This document shows positions 35,771-45,225 of a DNA stretch of 64,000 bases, piece by piece. Below the pieces are notes generated by a model, which was given only the letters and a program-made list of their open reading frames with translations, ran no database searches and was not told where the DNA came from. This stretch comes from Desulfopila sp. IMCC35006 (lineage in GTDB: Bacteria > Desulfobacterota > Desulfobulbia > Desulfobulbales > Desulfocapsaceae), in NCBI RefSeq assembly GCF_005116645.1, contig NZ_SWCM01000002.1:372001-436000 (forward strand). Reading direction: 5' to 3'. Position 1 is the stretch's first letter. Every line of letters begins with the position of its first letter. The translations under genes and the position numbers were made by a program.

Positions 35771-36952
35771 TCATCCCTTCCAGAACGGTGACATTTTCCT
35801 CAAAGACGCTATGATGGCAGGCATTTTTTCAATTACAAAATCGACCTCTTCTTCGGTGTTATAGACACTAAGAGAAAATCGGATTGAGCCATGAGCTGCA
35901 GTAAAGGGAACCCCCATCGCCCGAAGCACGTGCGACGGCTCGAGAGACCCTGACGTACATGCGGAACCTGATGAAGCACAAATCCTGTGTTGATTCATGT
36001 GCAGCAGAATTGCTTCACCTTCGACAAACTCAAAACTGATATTTGCGGTATTGGGTAAACGGGCTGTTTTGTGTCCGTTCAGCATGGACTTTGGCACTTT
36101 TGCCAATAAGCCTTCTTCGAGCTTATCACGAAGCTGCTTTACCCTCCCGTTTTCCTCAGCCATTTTCTCGCCGGCAAGCTCACAGGCGCGACCCAGACCA
36201 ACAATCGAGGCGACGTTTTCGGTACCTCCCCGTCGACCACTTTCCTGGTGACCTCCGGTTAAAAATGGCACAAAGAGCGTCCCTCTCTTAATATACAGCA
36301 CCCCTATCCCTTTGGGGGCATGCAGTTTGTGGCCTGACAAGGACAAGAAATCAATATCCAGTTGGGCCAGGTCGATATCTATTTTGCCAACAGCCTGCAC
36401 TGCATCAGTGTGAAAAAGAATACCTCTCTGTTTGGCCATTGCGGCCATTTCTTCAACCGGGAATATGACACCCGTCTCGTTATTGGCCCACATCACACTG
36501 ACAATGGCCGTATCGTCGGTAAGAGCTGCTTCGTATTCGGCCATATCCAGCATGCCTTCCGAATCAACTTTCAATCGAGTGACCTTGTATTTATGACCGG
36601 TTACCGTTTGCAGACTGTCGCAGAGGTTTTTAACCGCTGGATGTTCAACCCTGGTTGTGATTACGTGTCTTTTTTCGGGAAAGGTCCGCAACGCCGAAAG
36701 GATCGCAGTGGAATCACTCTCGGTGCCGCAACTGGTAAAGGTTATTTCCTCGGGATCAGCCCCCAGCAGGTCTGCCACTTTTTTCCGTGCCGTCTTGACT
36801 GCTTCTCCTACCTGGCCGCCGAAGGTATGCATGCTCGACGGATTACCGTAGGACTCCGTCAGATATGGCATCATTGCCTCAACAACTTCCGGTGCAACCC
36901 GAGAAGTTGCATTGTTGTCCATATAGATGGTTTTTGGGTTTGCCGAGGCCAT
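35771..36952 (-). CDS. nifS: Cysteine desulfurase NifS
   Basis: 393 residues, PLP-dependent. The Schiff-base lysine is in SLSGHKLHAPKG, and the catalytic cysteine loop reads SSGSACTSGSLEPSHVL. It takes sulfur from cysteine and passes it to the scaffold NifU. Its ATG overlaps the nifU stop by one base (TAATG). No nitrogenase genes are in the window, so it more likely serves general iron-sulfur assembly, as in many anaerobic deltaproteobacteria. Confidence 0.95.
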   Translation of the reverse strand: MASANPKTIYMDNNATSRVAPEVVEAMMPYLTESYGNPSSMHTFGGQVGEAVKTARKKVADLLGADPEEITFTSCGTESDSTAILSALRTFPEKRHVITTRVEHPAVKNLCDSLQTVTGHKYKVTRLKVDSEGMLDMAEYEAALTDDTAIVSVMWANNETGVIFPVEEMAAMAKQRGILFHTDAVQAVGKIDIDLAQLDIDFLSLSGHKLHAPKGIGVLYIKRGTLFVPFLTGGHQESGRRGGTENVASIVGLGRACELAGEKMAEENGRVKQLRDKLEEGLLAKVPKSMLNGHKTARLPNTANISFEFVEGEAILLHMNQHRICASSGSACTSGSLEPSHVLRAMGVPFTAAHGSIRFSLSVYNTEEEVDFVIEKMPAIIASLRKMSPFWKG

Positions 36953-37794
36953 TAATTCTCTTCCTCCACGATCAAGCTTTCCAGAACTAGTTCGCGTAAT
37001 TTCTTTTCCACATATTCCTTTATGGTGGTTTGCGACTTATGACAGCTTTTACAGGCTCCGCGCAGGGAGACGATGACAAAATCACCATCCACATCAATCA
37101 GCTCAATATCTCCACCATCTTTTCTAAGGCCTGGCCGAATCTCCCGCTCAAGGACTTCCTCTATTTTCTTTATCTTCTGCAGCGAGGTCATTCTCTTCGG
37201 TTTAAGCTTTACATTTACCGGCACCGCTGATTCCTTGCCGCTTACAGTTTGTTGTAAGATTTCCCGCAGCTTATCTTCACATTTTCCGCATCCGCCGCCA
37301 GCCTTGGTGAAATTGGTGATTTCTTCAACAGAACGCAGGCTCGATTCTTTTATGGCCCTGATAATCTCAAGATCGGTCACGCCGAAGCATTCACAGACAA
37401 TTTCGCCTTGCGCCATCGGTAAAACCTGACCGCGATAGTCGGCAATCGCCGCCTCCAGGGCCTCGCGACCCATTACGGAACAATGCATTTTTTCTTTTGG
37501 CAGCCCGCCCAGCGCACTGGCAATATCTTCATTGGTAATTTTCGCGGCTTCATCCACCGACATACCGGTTACCATATCCGTCAAAACAGACGATGATGCA
37601 ATGGCACTGGCACAACCAAAAGTCTTAAATTTGGCTTCGGTAATGATATCGTCCTTATTAATTTTAAGCGTCAATTTCAACGCATCTCCGCAGGCAAGCG
37701 AACCGACATCCCCTGTCCCGCTCGGCTTTTCAATTTCTCCCACATTGTGCGGGTGAAGAAAATGTTCCTGCACCTTGTCAGTATATTCCCACAT
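36952..37794 (-). CDS. nifU: Iron-sulfur scaffold protein NifU
   Basis: 280 residues with the three-part NifU layout: an IscU-like scaffold domain (Cys in SLACGD, FKTFGCASAIASSS and HCSV), a middle [2Fe-2S] ferredoxin-like domain (CECFG then CGKCE), and a C-terminal NFU domain with CKSC (usually CxGC). It builds clusters with sulfur from NifS. It heads the nifU-nifS operon. No Rrf2-type regulator is adjacent. Confidence 0.95.
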   Translation of the reverse strand: MWEYTDKVQEHFLHPHNVGEIEKPSGTGDVGSLACGDALKLTLKINKDDIITEAKFKTFGCASAIASSSVLTDMVTGMSVDEAAKITNEDIASALGGLPKEKMHCSVMGREALEAAIADYRGQVLPMAQGEIVCECFGVTDLEIIRAIKESSLRSVEEITNFTKAGGGCGKCEDKLREILQQTVSGKESAVPVNVKLKPKRMTSLQKIKKIEEVLEREIRPGLRKDGGDIELIDVDGDFVIVSLRGACKSCHKSQTTIKEYVEKKLRELVLESLIVEEEN

Positions 37795-37889
37795 ACACAG
37801 CTCCCGAATTTAATAGAATAAATATATTTTTTACTACAAGCTGACAATAATACCTGAACAGCAAAAGGCAACCAGCCTGAAGAGACGCT

Positions 37890-39626
37890 TTACAAAATTC
37901 CAATCTCGGTCAGCATTGCTTTTGCAGCGGTAACAAGTTCAGCTGTTCCGCTTGCTGTCCTGGATTCAACATAAAAACGGACCTTAGGCTCTGTCCCTGA
38001 GGCGCGTATCATCAACCAGGACCCATCCTCAAAGACCATTTTTCGACCATCGATGGTGATCACTTTTCTAATGCGCCGGACCGAATCACCGATCGCCACA
38101 GTGCTGCCTTCACCATATTTTTCGAGGCCGGCCAGAAGAGACTGCAGTTCTTCCCCCTTGGCACGCACCTCGATCCCGTCTCGATCCGGATAAAAAGCAC
38201 CAAACTGGCCTTCAATCTCACGCAGATAGTCGCCAAGGTTCATTTTCGTGGCAAGCATCATCTCCAGAGCAAGGAGCAGACCTATATAGGCATCCTTTTC
38301 AGGGGTATGTCCTATTATCGATATCCCGTCTGATTCCTCAAAATAAACCAGGGCACTGCCTATAACCGGCTTGAAATTTTTAAATCCGACACTTGGTTCA
38401 AACAACTCTTCCTGAAAATTCTCGGCGATACTGTTGGCCAGATTCGAGGTGGCGACCGTTTTCGCCACCATCCCCTTTTTCTTTTTATATTCGTGGAGAA
38501 AATGATAGGCCATGGCGCCAAACTGGTTCATGCCTATTTCCGTGTGTCCATCGGTAAAACGGATTCTGTCCCCGTCCGGATCAATTATCGCACCCAGTTT
38601 CAGCGGTTCCTTCCGTTCCTTGAGAATACGCACAACTTCCTGCATATTGGCGGTCGATGGTTCCGGGGCCACCCCGCCAAAGGTTACGTCCGCATTATTG
38701 CGCAGCAGAATCAACCGGGAGCATGAACAGTCATTGAACAGAGCATGGATGTGCAGACGGCTCGCACCATGCACGCAATCGACAGCGATAACCATGTCGT
38801 TCTGCTTTAAAAATGCACCGATTGAACCGTTAAGATCCAAACCATGCGCATGGTGGTTCTTTTGCACCAGATTTTTCCAGCATTCGAGAGAATCAAACGG
38901 CTGCACATGATCAAGAACCTTTATGTCCTCTGCTGAACGGCACGGAATCGTCGTATAGGAAAATTTGCCGCCGGCAAGGGCGCGAGCATTGCCGGTAATC
39001 CTCGCGGTAATCTCCGATGCCGCAGGCCCGGCATCGGCTGCGTTGAACTTGTATCCGCCGTACTCCAGAGGGTTGTGCGAGGGCGTGAGGTTGATCGAAA
39101 AAGCCGCACGCTTCTCCAATACCGCCGCTGAAAGCACTCCGGTGGTTGATTCTCCGGCATACTGCACCGTAAAACCGCCACTGCTCAGAACAGAAGCCAC
39201 CTGACAGGCTAAAAGCTCGCCGGCAAACCTGTTGTCAAAGCCGAGTACACACCCACGTTTTTGGGCTTCAGCCAGGCTTTTCACCCCAAGCAAAGAGCCA
39301 AGATCAGGGTCACTGTCGACGGCCTGGTACATTTGCACAATTGCGGTTGTGACCAGGGCCACGGAATGGCAAAACACATCCTTGCCCAGTTTTCCCCGCC
39401 AGCCTGAAGTGCCAAACGCAATCAATTGGGTCGGCTTACCTTGGTTTTCCAGAATTTCCCGTCGAACCAGATCATATGCCGCATCAATTGGCTGTTGCCA
39501 GACCGCACCTTCGTTTTGTCTGTTGGCTACCAGTTCTTTTATCAAGCCAAAATAATCGCTCTCGGCATGGTTTCCTTTAACCGTGAAGCGGTCAAACAAC
39601 AGGGTCGATTTTTCAGCAATGGACAT
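37890..39626 (-). CDS. Phosphoglucomutase/phosphomannomutase family protein
   Basis: 578 residues from the ATG at 39626, which has GGAGGGAG upstream; an in-frame start at 39644 lacks one. Catalytic phosphoserine loop NLTPSHNPLEYGG, metal loop DPDGDRIRF and phosphate-binding RASGTEPKVRFYVE are present, so it should interconvert hexose 1- and 6-phosphates. Length suits a glucose-type phosphoglucomutase of this clade, which would feed GalU. Substrate preference is not certain. Confidence 0.9.
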   Translation of the reverse strand: MSIAEKSTLLFDRFTVKGNHAESDYFGLIKELVANRQNEGAVWQQPIDAAYDLVRREILENQGKPTQLIAFGTSGWRGKLGKDVFCHSVALVTTAIVQMYQAVDSDPDLGSLLGVKSLAEAQKRGCVLGFDNRFAGELLACQVASVLSSGGFTVQYAGESTTGVLSAAVLEKRAAFSINLTPSHNPLEYGGYKFNAADAGPAASEITARITGNARALAGGKFSYTTIPCRSAEDIKVLDHVQPFDSLECWKNLVQKNHHAHGLDLNGSIGAFLKQNDMVIAVDCVHGASRLHIHALFNDCSCSRLILLRNNADVTFGGVAPEPSTANMQEVVRILKERKEPLKLGAIIDPDGDRIRFTDGHTEIGMNQFGAMAYHFLHEYKKKKGMVAKTVATSNLANSIAENFQEELFEPSVGFKNFKPVIGSALVYFEESDGISIIGHTPEKDAYIGLLLALEMMLATKMNLGDYLREIEGQFGAFYPDRDGIEVRAKGEELQSLLAGLEKYGEGSTVAIGDSVRRIRKVITIDGRKMVFEDGSWLMIRASGTEPKVRFYVESRTASGTAELVTAAKAMLTEIGIL

Positions 39627-39708
39627 GCTCTCCCTCCATTTCAAACGAGCAACCGATCTTAAATGCTGTACAGGTCAAGAGACCTTCACTGTGAGATAAA
39701 AATATAAG

Positions 39709-39873
39709 CTATTCTATTTTTTTGGCCTTATCGATGAGCATGATCGGGATATCATCTCTGATTTCATACAAAAGCATGCACTTTTCACACACCAATTCTT
39801 TGTCGTCTTTCAGTTTTACCGGGCCTTTACACTGGGGACAGGCCAAAATTTCTAATAAGTCTTTATGGATCAT
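39709..39873 (-). CDS. Trm112-family small zinc-finger protein
   Basis: 54 residues starting MIHKDLLEILACPQCKG; a second CEKC completes a four-cysteine zinc site. GAGAGGAACG precedes the ATG at 39873; an upstream in-frame start at 39915 is less likely. In eukaryotes Trm112 activates methyltransferases. In bacteria these proteins often lie beside LPS genes and their partners are mostly unknown. Confidence 0.85.
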   Translation of the reverse strand: MIHKDLLEILACPQCKGPVKLKDDKELVCEKCMLLYEIRDDIPIMLIDKAKKIE

Positions 39874-40020
39874 TCGTTCCTCTCGATTTATGTTTTTTTT
39901 ATGGTGAGACTTCAACCCCGCGAAAGTTTTTTGCGCGATACATTATTTCCACGTCACTCAGCAAGGCTTGTATACGCTGGTTATATGAAATTGGTAAATG
40001 ATTGAATAAATGTATTGGAT

Positions 40021-40048
40021 TTGATATTTACCTGAAACCGATTATGAT
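40021..40048 (+). promoter_or_regulatory. Candidate sigma-70 promoter of proC-nadK
   Basis: TTGATA (40021-40026) and TATGAT (40043-40048) with a 16-base spacer, about 58 bases before the proC ATG. The ribosome-binding site GAGGA is at 40096-40100. Confidence 0.5.
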
Positions 40049-40105
40049 TGCATAGAAATTTTTCTTTTTCATCCTTCCAGATATTCCACTCAACCGAGGA
40101 AAATT

Positions 40106-40921
40106 ATGAAACAGCAGATAGGTTTTATTGGCGGCGGTCAGATGGCTGAGGCGTTGATCAGAGGAATTATCGCCTCAGGTCTGTACCGGGAAAACGATAT
40201 CCTCGTGGCCGAACCTAATGACTTCCGGCGTGACCATTTGGAACAAACCTACTCGGTTAAGACTTTTGAGAGCAATGTGCCGATTTTTGACAACTGCCGA
40301 ATCATCATTCTTGCTGTCAAGCCGCAGACCATGAAGGCCCTGCTGCTTGACTGCCGAGAACGGGTCCAGTCGCATCATATTATGATCAGTATTGCCGCCG
40401 GTCTGCCAATTTCCTTTTATCTGGAAACAATAGGTAAAAACGATACGAAGATGATCAGGGTTATGCCGAATACACCGGCATTAGTGCTGGAAGGCGCATC
40501 AGCTCTCAGCAGAAACGACAATGTCAGCGATGAGGAATTACGGGCAGCCGAGGAAATCTTTCTCGCCGTTGGCGAAGTTGTTATCCTGGACGAGGTACAT
40601 CTTGACGCGGTAACCGGGCTGAGCGGCTCAGGTCCGGCCTATGTCTTTTCGTTCATCGAGGCCCTCATTGACGCCGGGGTAAAATCCGGACTTACCCGGG
40701 TTGTTTCCGAAAAACTCGCACTGCAGACCGTCTCCGGTTCGGTGAAACTGCTCAAAGAAAGCGGCGAACACCCGGCAGCACTGCGCGGCAAGGTTACTTC
40801 ACCCGGTGGAACAGCCATCACCGCCATACATGTTCTAGAAAAAGTCGGTTTTCATGGCATTATCATGGACGTGGTCGAAGCTGCGGTCATTCGCTCAAAA
40901 GAGCTCGGTAAAGTGGAATGA
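40106..40921 (+). CDS. proC: Pyrroline-5-carboxylate reductase ProC
   Basis: 271 residues. The N-terminal dinucleotide loop IGFIGGGQMAEALIRGI, central VMPNTPALV and the C-terminal signature SGSGPAYVFSFIEAL through SPGGTAITAIHVLE identify it. It reduces pyrroline-5-carboxylate to proline with NADPH. The stop overlaps the nadK start as ATGA, an arrangement that pairs an NADPH user with an NADPH-precursor maker. Confidence 0.96.
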   Translation: MKQQIGFIGGGQMAEALIRGIIASGLYRENDILVAEPNDFRRDHLEQTYSVKTFESNVPIFDNCRIIILAVKPQTMKALLLDCRERVQSHHIMISIAAGLPISFYLETIGKNDTKMIRVMPNTPALVLEGASALSRNDNVSDEELRAAEEIFLAVGEVVILDEVHLDAVTGLSGSGPAYVFSFIEALIDAGVKSGLTRVVSEKLALQTVSGSVKLLKESGEHPAALRGKVTSPGGTAITAIHVLEKVGFHGIIMDVVEAAVIRSKELGKVE

Positions 40922-41787
40922 CCGGCAAAAAAACGGTTTTCAGAACTGAGACCAGCCTCGTTATCAGCACAGTCGGCATCATCACAAAACTCGACGATGC
41001 CCGGTCCGACAGTTACGCAGCAACCTTGTCGGATTGGTTACAGCAGCGGAATATCGTTGTTTATCTCAATGAAATCACCCCGCGTCTCGACATAATCATT
41101 GTCCTGGGCGGGGACGGGACCCTGCTGCATATAGCCGAAAAAGCCGCTCGACACGCAATCCCGGTGCTGGGTATAAATCTCGGCAATCTTGGTTTTTTGA
41201 CCGAATTGACTGAAAAAGAAACATTTCAAGCCCTTGAACGTATCCTGGCGGGGGAGCTGACCATTGAGAACCGGCTGATGCTCAAGGCACGACTCATCGC
41301 CAAAGATCAGGTCACCGACTATCGCTATGCCCTCAATGATGTAGTCATCACCAAAAATGTTCTCGATCGACTCCTCCGTCTTTCGACCAAAGCTGATGAC
41401 GAATACATCACCACCTATAAAGCGGACGGCCTGATATTTTCTTCCCCTACCGGATCAACAGCCTACAACCTTTCTGCCGGTGGACCACTGGTGTATCCGG
41501 GACTTGCGACCATCACCGTGACCCCAATCTGCCCTTTCATGCTCAGCAGCAGACCAATTATTCTGCCGGCGGATAAGCGCATCAGAACCCGTTTTGATGC
41601 CGGCCGCGGCGCCGAACGGGCCCAGATCATTATTGACGGCCAGGCCTTCTGGGAAATGCGCGACGGCGACGAACTGGAAATCGAAACCGCCGGACAAACG
41701 CTGCAGCTGATCGTCTCTTCGACCCGGGATTATTTTACCATCCTGCGCAACAAACTGCACTGGGGCGTTTCCGGAGAACGATCCTGA
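40918..41787 (+). CDS. nadK: NAD kinase
   Basis: 289 residues. GGDGT in VLGGDGTLLHIA, the substrate block ALNDVVI and the later SPTGSTAYNLSAGGP and SSRPIILP segments define the family. It phosphorylates NAD to NADP. It is translationally coupled to proC and ends 6 bases from the convergent regulator gene. Confidence 0.96.
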   Translation: MTGKKTVFRTETSLVISTVGIITKLDDARSDSYAATLSDWLQQRNIVVYLNEITPRLDIIIVLGGDGTLLHIAEKAARHAIPVLGINLGNLGFLTELTEKETFQALERILAGELTIENRLMLKARLIAKDQVTDYRYALNDVVITKNVLDRLLRLSTKADDEYITTYKADGLIFSSPTGSTAYNLSAGGPLVYPGLATITVTPICPFMLSSRPIILPADKRIRTRFDAGRGAERAQIIIDGQAFWEMRDGDELEIETAGQTLQLIVSSTRDYFTILRNKLHWGVSGERS

Positions 41788-41793
41788 CCCGTC

Positions 41794-43188
41794 TCACTTC
41801 TTCTTTTGAATCTGGTACTTCTTCATCTTATACTGAAGAAGACTTTTGGTAATACCGAGATTCTCTGCTGCCCTGGCCTGCACATAATCGGTTTCGATCA
41901 AGGCCTGAGTGAGCATTTTTTTCTCTACTGCATAAAGGACCTCGTTCAGTCCGGCATTCTCAGGAACTATTTGGCGCAGATCCATATCCTGGCCCCATGC
42001 CGGCCGCTCGTCGCTATACAGGGTATCCGGCTGAACATCTTCAGCTTCTATAACATCGCCCGAGCACAATATTGCCGCCCGCTCAATGGTGTTTTCCAGC
42101 TCCCGGATATTTCCCTCCCAGGGGAGTTTCATCAGCAGTTTCATGGCGTCACCGGAAATTCTCAGGGCCGGTTTCGCGAGCTCTTTCTGATATTTGGCGA
42201 TAAAAAAATCAGCGAGAAGCCGCATATCGTCCATTCTTTCCCGCAGGGCTGGCAGATTAACCGGAATAACATTGAGCCGGTAGAAAAGATCTTCTCTGAA
42301 CCGACCTCCGGCAACTTCCTCCCGCAGATCCTTGTTTGAGGCGCTGATAATACGTACATCAACCTCAATGGTTTTTCCGCCGCCGACACGTTCAAAGGTT
42401 TTTTCCTGCAGAACCCGCAGTAATTTGGCCTGCAGCGCAAGGGGAATTTCACCGACTTCATCGAGAAAAATTGTGCCCTGGTCGGCAAGCTCGAAGCGCC
42501 CTTTGCGCATGGAGACCGCCCCGGTAAATGCACCCTTCTCGTGACCAAAGAGCTCGCTCTCCAGCAGATTATCCGAAAGCGCGGCACAATTGACGGCAAT
42601 AAACGGTTGTGCTTCCCGCGGACTGTTCATATGGATTGCCTTGGCAACCAGTTCCTTGCCGGTTCCACTCTCGCCGGTGATGAGGACCGATGCATGGGTA
42701 GGTGATACCTTTTCTATAAGCTGGTAGACCTGCAACATCTTTGGATTTTTGCCGACCATGCCGCTGAAGCCGCTTTTACCTTTGATCTCATCCCGCAACC
42801 GGGTATTTTCCCGGATAAGCGAATAATGCTGGGCGCCTTTTTTGAGAGTTATTATCAGCTCATCATTGGAAAAAGGTTTGGCAAGATAGTTATAGGCCCC
42901 GGCCTGCATGGCCGCGACCGCCTTATCCACCTCGGCAAAGGCAGTTATAACAATAACCGGCAGGTCAGGGTTCTTGGCCTTTATTTTATCTAAAAACTGC
43001 AAACCATTCATATTGGGCATCTGCATATCAGTGATGACAATATCAAGGTCTACATCATCGATTATTTTCAGTCCCTGCTCCCCGTCAGAAGCGGTGAAAA
43101 CTTCAAAACCTTCATCCTTCAGCAGCTCCGATAGAACGACGAGATAATTTGGTTCATCATCAACTACCAGGATCGAGTACATCGTCAT
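41794..43188 (-). CDS. Sigma-54-dependent response regulator, NtrC/AtoC type
   Basis: 464 residues: receiver with phospho-acceptor D54 (VITDMQMPN), AAA+ domain with GESGTGKE and the sigma-54-contacting GAFTGA loop, then a Fis-type helix-turn-helix (AAENLGITKSLLQYKMKKY). It should open sigma-54 promoters when phosphorylated. No cognate kinase is adjacent, so targets are unknown. It is followed upstream on the strand by the PHP gene, 10 bases away. Confidence 0.94.
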   Translation of the reverse strand: MTMYSILVVDDEPNYLVVLSELLKDEGFEVFTASDGEQGLKIIDDVDLDIVITDMQMPNMNGLQFLDKIKAKNPDLPVIVITAFAEVDKAVAAMQAGAYNYLAKPFSNDELIITLKKGAQHYSLIRENTRLRDEIKGKSGFSGMVGKNPKMLQVYQLIEKVSPTHASVLITGESGTGKELVAKAIHMNSPREAQPFIAVNCAALSDNLLESELFGHEKGAFTGAVSMRKGRFELADQGTIFLDEVGEIPLALQAKLLRVLQEKTFERVGGGKTIEVDVRIISASNKDLREEVAGGRFREDLFYRLNVIPVNLPALRERMDDMRLLADFFIAKYQKELAKPALRISGDAMKLLMKLPWEGNIRELENTIERAAILCSGDVIEAEDVQPDTLYSDERPAWGQDMDLRQIVPENAGLNEVLYAVEKKMLTQALIETDYVQARAAENLGITKSLLQYKMKKYQIQKKK

Positions 43189-43198
43189 AATTGTCCTT

Positions 43199-44065
43199 TT
43201 AACACCTTTTTTTGTTGTTATGCCTGCTTTGTTCAGCGCGCTGTTTCATGTCGACGAGCAGCTTTGCCGGTACGGACACATTCTTCCCGCCGGCCAGAGT
43301 TGTCCCGGGCCTGATGCTCCCGTGGAAATCACTCCCTCCGGTCATCAGCAAACTATATTTTTCGGCAAGAGCTATAAGCCTTTTTCGAAATGACCTTGAG
43401 TGATTGGGATAATACACCTCAATTCCATCTAACCCCATATCGCGCAATTGTTGCACCGCATAATCAAGGTTATCAACCGATTTATCGAGTTGCAGCGGAT
43501 GAGCCAGTACAGCAACTCCCCCAGCTTTCTGAATAAAGGAGATGGCTTCTTTTGCCTCATAGACAAATCTGGAAGTATAGGCGAGCCCTCCCTGGCCAAG
43601 ATATTTTTCAAAAGCTTCATCCATCGATTGAACAAAGCCTTTCTCCACCATGAGCCGTGCTATATGCGGTCTGCCGGTTTGTCCGGAGCCGGCGGATTCT
43701 TCCAGTTCATGTAATTGAAGAGCAAGGCCAAGTCGGTTGAGCTTCACGATAATTTCTTTATTTCTCGCAATTCTTCCAACCTGAAGTTGTTCCAGGGCTA
43801 TATGGAATTCCCTCTGTCGATAGTCAAAAAGATATCCAAGTATATGCACGTTATGATTTGAATACTTCACACTCAACTCAATCCCCGCGACAACTTCCAG
43901 GCCAATATTCTGACCCGCGGCAAGAGCCTGATCAACGCCATCAATAGTATCGTGGTCGGTAATCGCAATAGCCGACAAGCCCTTTTTATGAGCATAATGA
44001 ACGAGTTCGACCGGACTCATGGTCCCATCGGACGTTGTCGAGTGGATATGGAGATCTATAGACAT
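43199..44065 (-). CDS. PHP-domain phosphoesterase (YciV/RNase AM-like)
   Basis: 288 residues from the ATG at 44065, giving MSIDLHIHSTTSDG; an in-frame start at 44119 would add 18 unconserved residues. Metal ligands are visible in DLHIHS, ITDHDTIDG, VAGIELS and later HPLQL and GSDFHG. Relatives hydrolyse 3',5'-nucleoside bisphosphates and trim RNA 5' ends. It is upstream of the NtrC-type gene on the same strand. Confidence 0.88.
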   Translation of the reverse strand: MSIDLHIHSTTSDGTMSPVELVHYAHKKGLSAIAITDHDTIDGVDQALAAGQNIGLEVVAGIELSVKYSNHNVHILGYLFDYRQREFHIALEQLQVGRIARNKEIIVKLNRLGLALQLHELEESAGSGQTGRPHIARLMVEKGFVQSMDEAFEKYLGQGGLAYTSRFVYEAKEAISFIQKAGGVAVLAHPLQLDKSVDNLDYAVQQLRDMGLDGIEVYYPNHSRSFRKRLIALAEKYSLLMTGGSDFHGSIRPGTTLAGGKNVSVPAKLLVDMKQRAEQSRHNNKKRC

Positions 44066-44160
44066 TAATCCAACGTGTTGTAAAAAATGAGATAACGGAA
44101 AGATTCGATTCTGGTACACAAAGGTACCAGTTTGCTGTCTCTCCTGATAGTATAAGTATT

Positions 44161-44246
44161 TAGTGACTTAGAAACAGTTTTCTCGTGCTTTTTACGACAA
44201 AACTGATTCGAGAAGGAACTTATCCCGCGCTCGTTAGCGGGATGAG
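44161..44246 (+). repeat. Two-hairpin intergenic repeat, copy at 44.2 kb
   Basis: TTAGTGACTTAGAA, then stem 1 CAGTTTTCTCGT (44176-44187) against ACGACAAAACTG (44195-44206) around loop GCTTTTT, linker ATTCGAGAAGGAACTT, and stem 2 ATCCCGC/GCGGGAT (44223-44229, 44238-44244). The copy at 49.9 kb keeps loop, linker and stem 2 while stem 1 has a different but fully paired sequence. The rest of the 44066-44431 gap shows no gene. Confidence 0.75.
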
Positions 44247-44431
44247 ATCATTACGCATCCAAACAATTCCGAAACAAAAAAGACATCCCTTTGATACAGG
44301 AACACTCCTTCATTTGCCAGAGGATTAGTATAAAACAGCGCTTTAAAGTCACAGAATTCTCTTTACTTTTTCGCCGACAGACCGATACAGTTTCTATGCA
44401 ATATACATTTCAAAGTCAGCGGAGAATCTCC

Positions 44432-45211
44432 ATGCGGTCGTTTTATATCTGTCTTCCGTTAATCTTCCTGCTGTGCAACTGCAGCAGCAGGATCCCGGAA
44501 CCAATAAGTTATCCCTATTCGCAACAGAAAAAAATGCAGGCAGCTTCCCATTGGGATGTCCTGGCAAAAGATCTGGCAAATCGCATCAATAATCAGCTCA
44601 TCCTCACTGAGAATCACGACAAAGCGGTCTTTGTCAAGACGCCCTGCGGCGACGAAAATTCCTCTTGTCAGGCCAATGAGACGAGTACCTTCAATGAAGC
44701 ATTCCACGATTTACTTATCACCAACCTTTTCGGTTATGGTATACCGACCAAAAGTCAGGCCGATCAGCAAGCAATCGAGGTGAGCTATAAAGTGCAGGTC
44801 GTCTACCACAACAGCGATCGGGTCCGCAGCCTGCAGCCGGGCCTGCTGACCGGGCTGTCTGCTGCCGTCGTAGTGCTCCGTAATGCACCCGTCGACCTGA
44901 TACTCCTTGCCGCTGGTGCCGCAGCCGATGTCGCCAATACCAGTCTGGTTGACAGCGGCCACTACGAGATCATTATAACGACCTCCATGATAACCGATAG
45001 TCAATATCTCTTCCGGGCATCTGATATCTATTATATTAATGAAAAAGATTTCTACCAGTACCAGCAGAGTATGCCCCAGACAAAAACTATCAAACTCACC
45101 AGCAAAAGCGCGCCAGGAACAATGGATCCCTTCCCGCAACCAGCTTCCATTGCCGTCCGCCCCGCCAAGACCGACACCGGTAAGAAAACGGTTTCTAAAA
45201 CAGCACTGTAG
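44432..45211 (+). CDS. Putative envelope lipoprotein, unknown function
   Basis: 259 residues from the ATG at 44432, preceded by GGAGAA. The N-terminus MRSFYICLPLIFLLCNCSS is a signal peptide ending at a cysteine, so lipidation is likely although Asn at -1 is unusual. The mature part has mixed secondary structure, and a hydrophobic patch (about 142-165) rich in Ala/Leu may be a membrane-associated hairpin. I do not recognise a family. The FlgO-like lipoprotein gene follows 14 bases later, so the two are probably made together. Confidence 0.7.
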   Translation: MRSFYICLPLIFLLCNCSSRIPEPISYPYSQQKKMQAASHWDVLAKDLANRINNQLILTENHDKAVFVKTPCGDENSSCQANETSTFNEAFHDLLITNLFGYGIPTKSQADQQAIEVSYKVQVVYHNSDRVRSLQPGLLTGLSAAVVVLRNAPVDLILLAAGAAADVANTSLVDSGHYEIIITTSMITDSQYLFRASDIYYINEKDFYQYQQSMPQTKTIKLTSKSAPGTMDPFPQPASIAVRPAKTDTGKKTVSKTAL

Positions 45212-45225
45212 AGTAGAATCAAGCC

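Noticed and set aside
35584-35814. Small frames of 71-76 residues on the plus strand near nifS
   Set aside because: They run through the repeat and into nifS on the opposite strand, with no ribosome-binding site.
36952-37794. NifU/NifS as evidence for nitrogen fixation
   Set aside because: No nif structural or assembly genes are present, and NifU/NifS-type systems commonly serve general Fe-S assembly in anaerobes.
44291-44431. Longer N-terminus of the first lipoprotein
   Set aside because: The extension would place the signal peptide 47 residues inside the protein. The ATG at 44432 has GGAGAA upstream.
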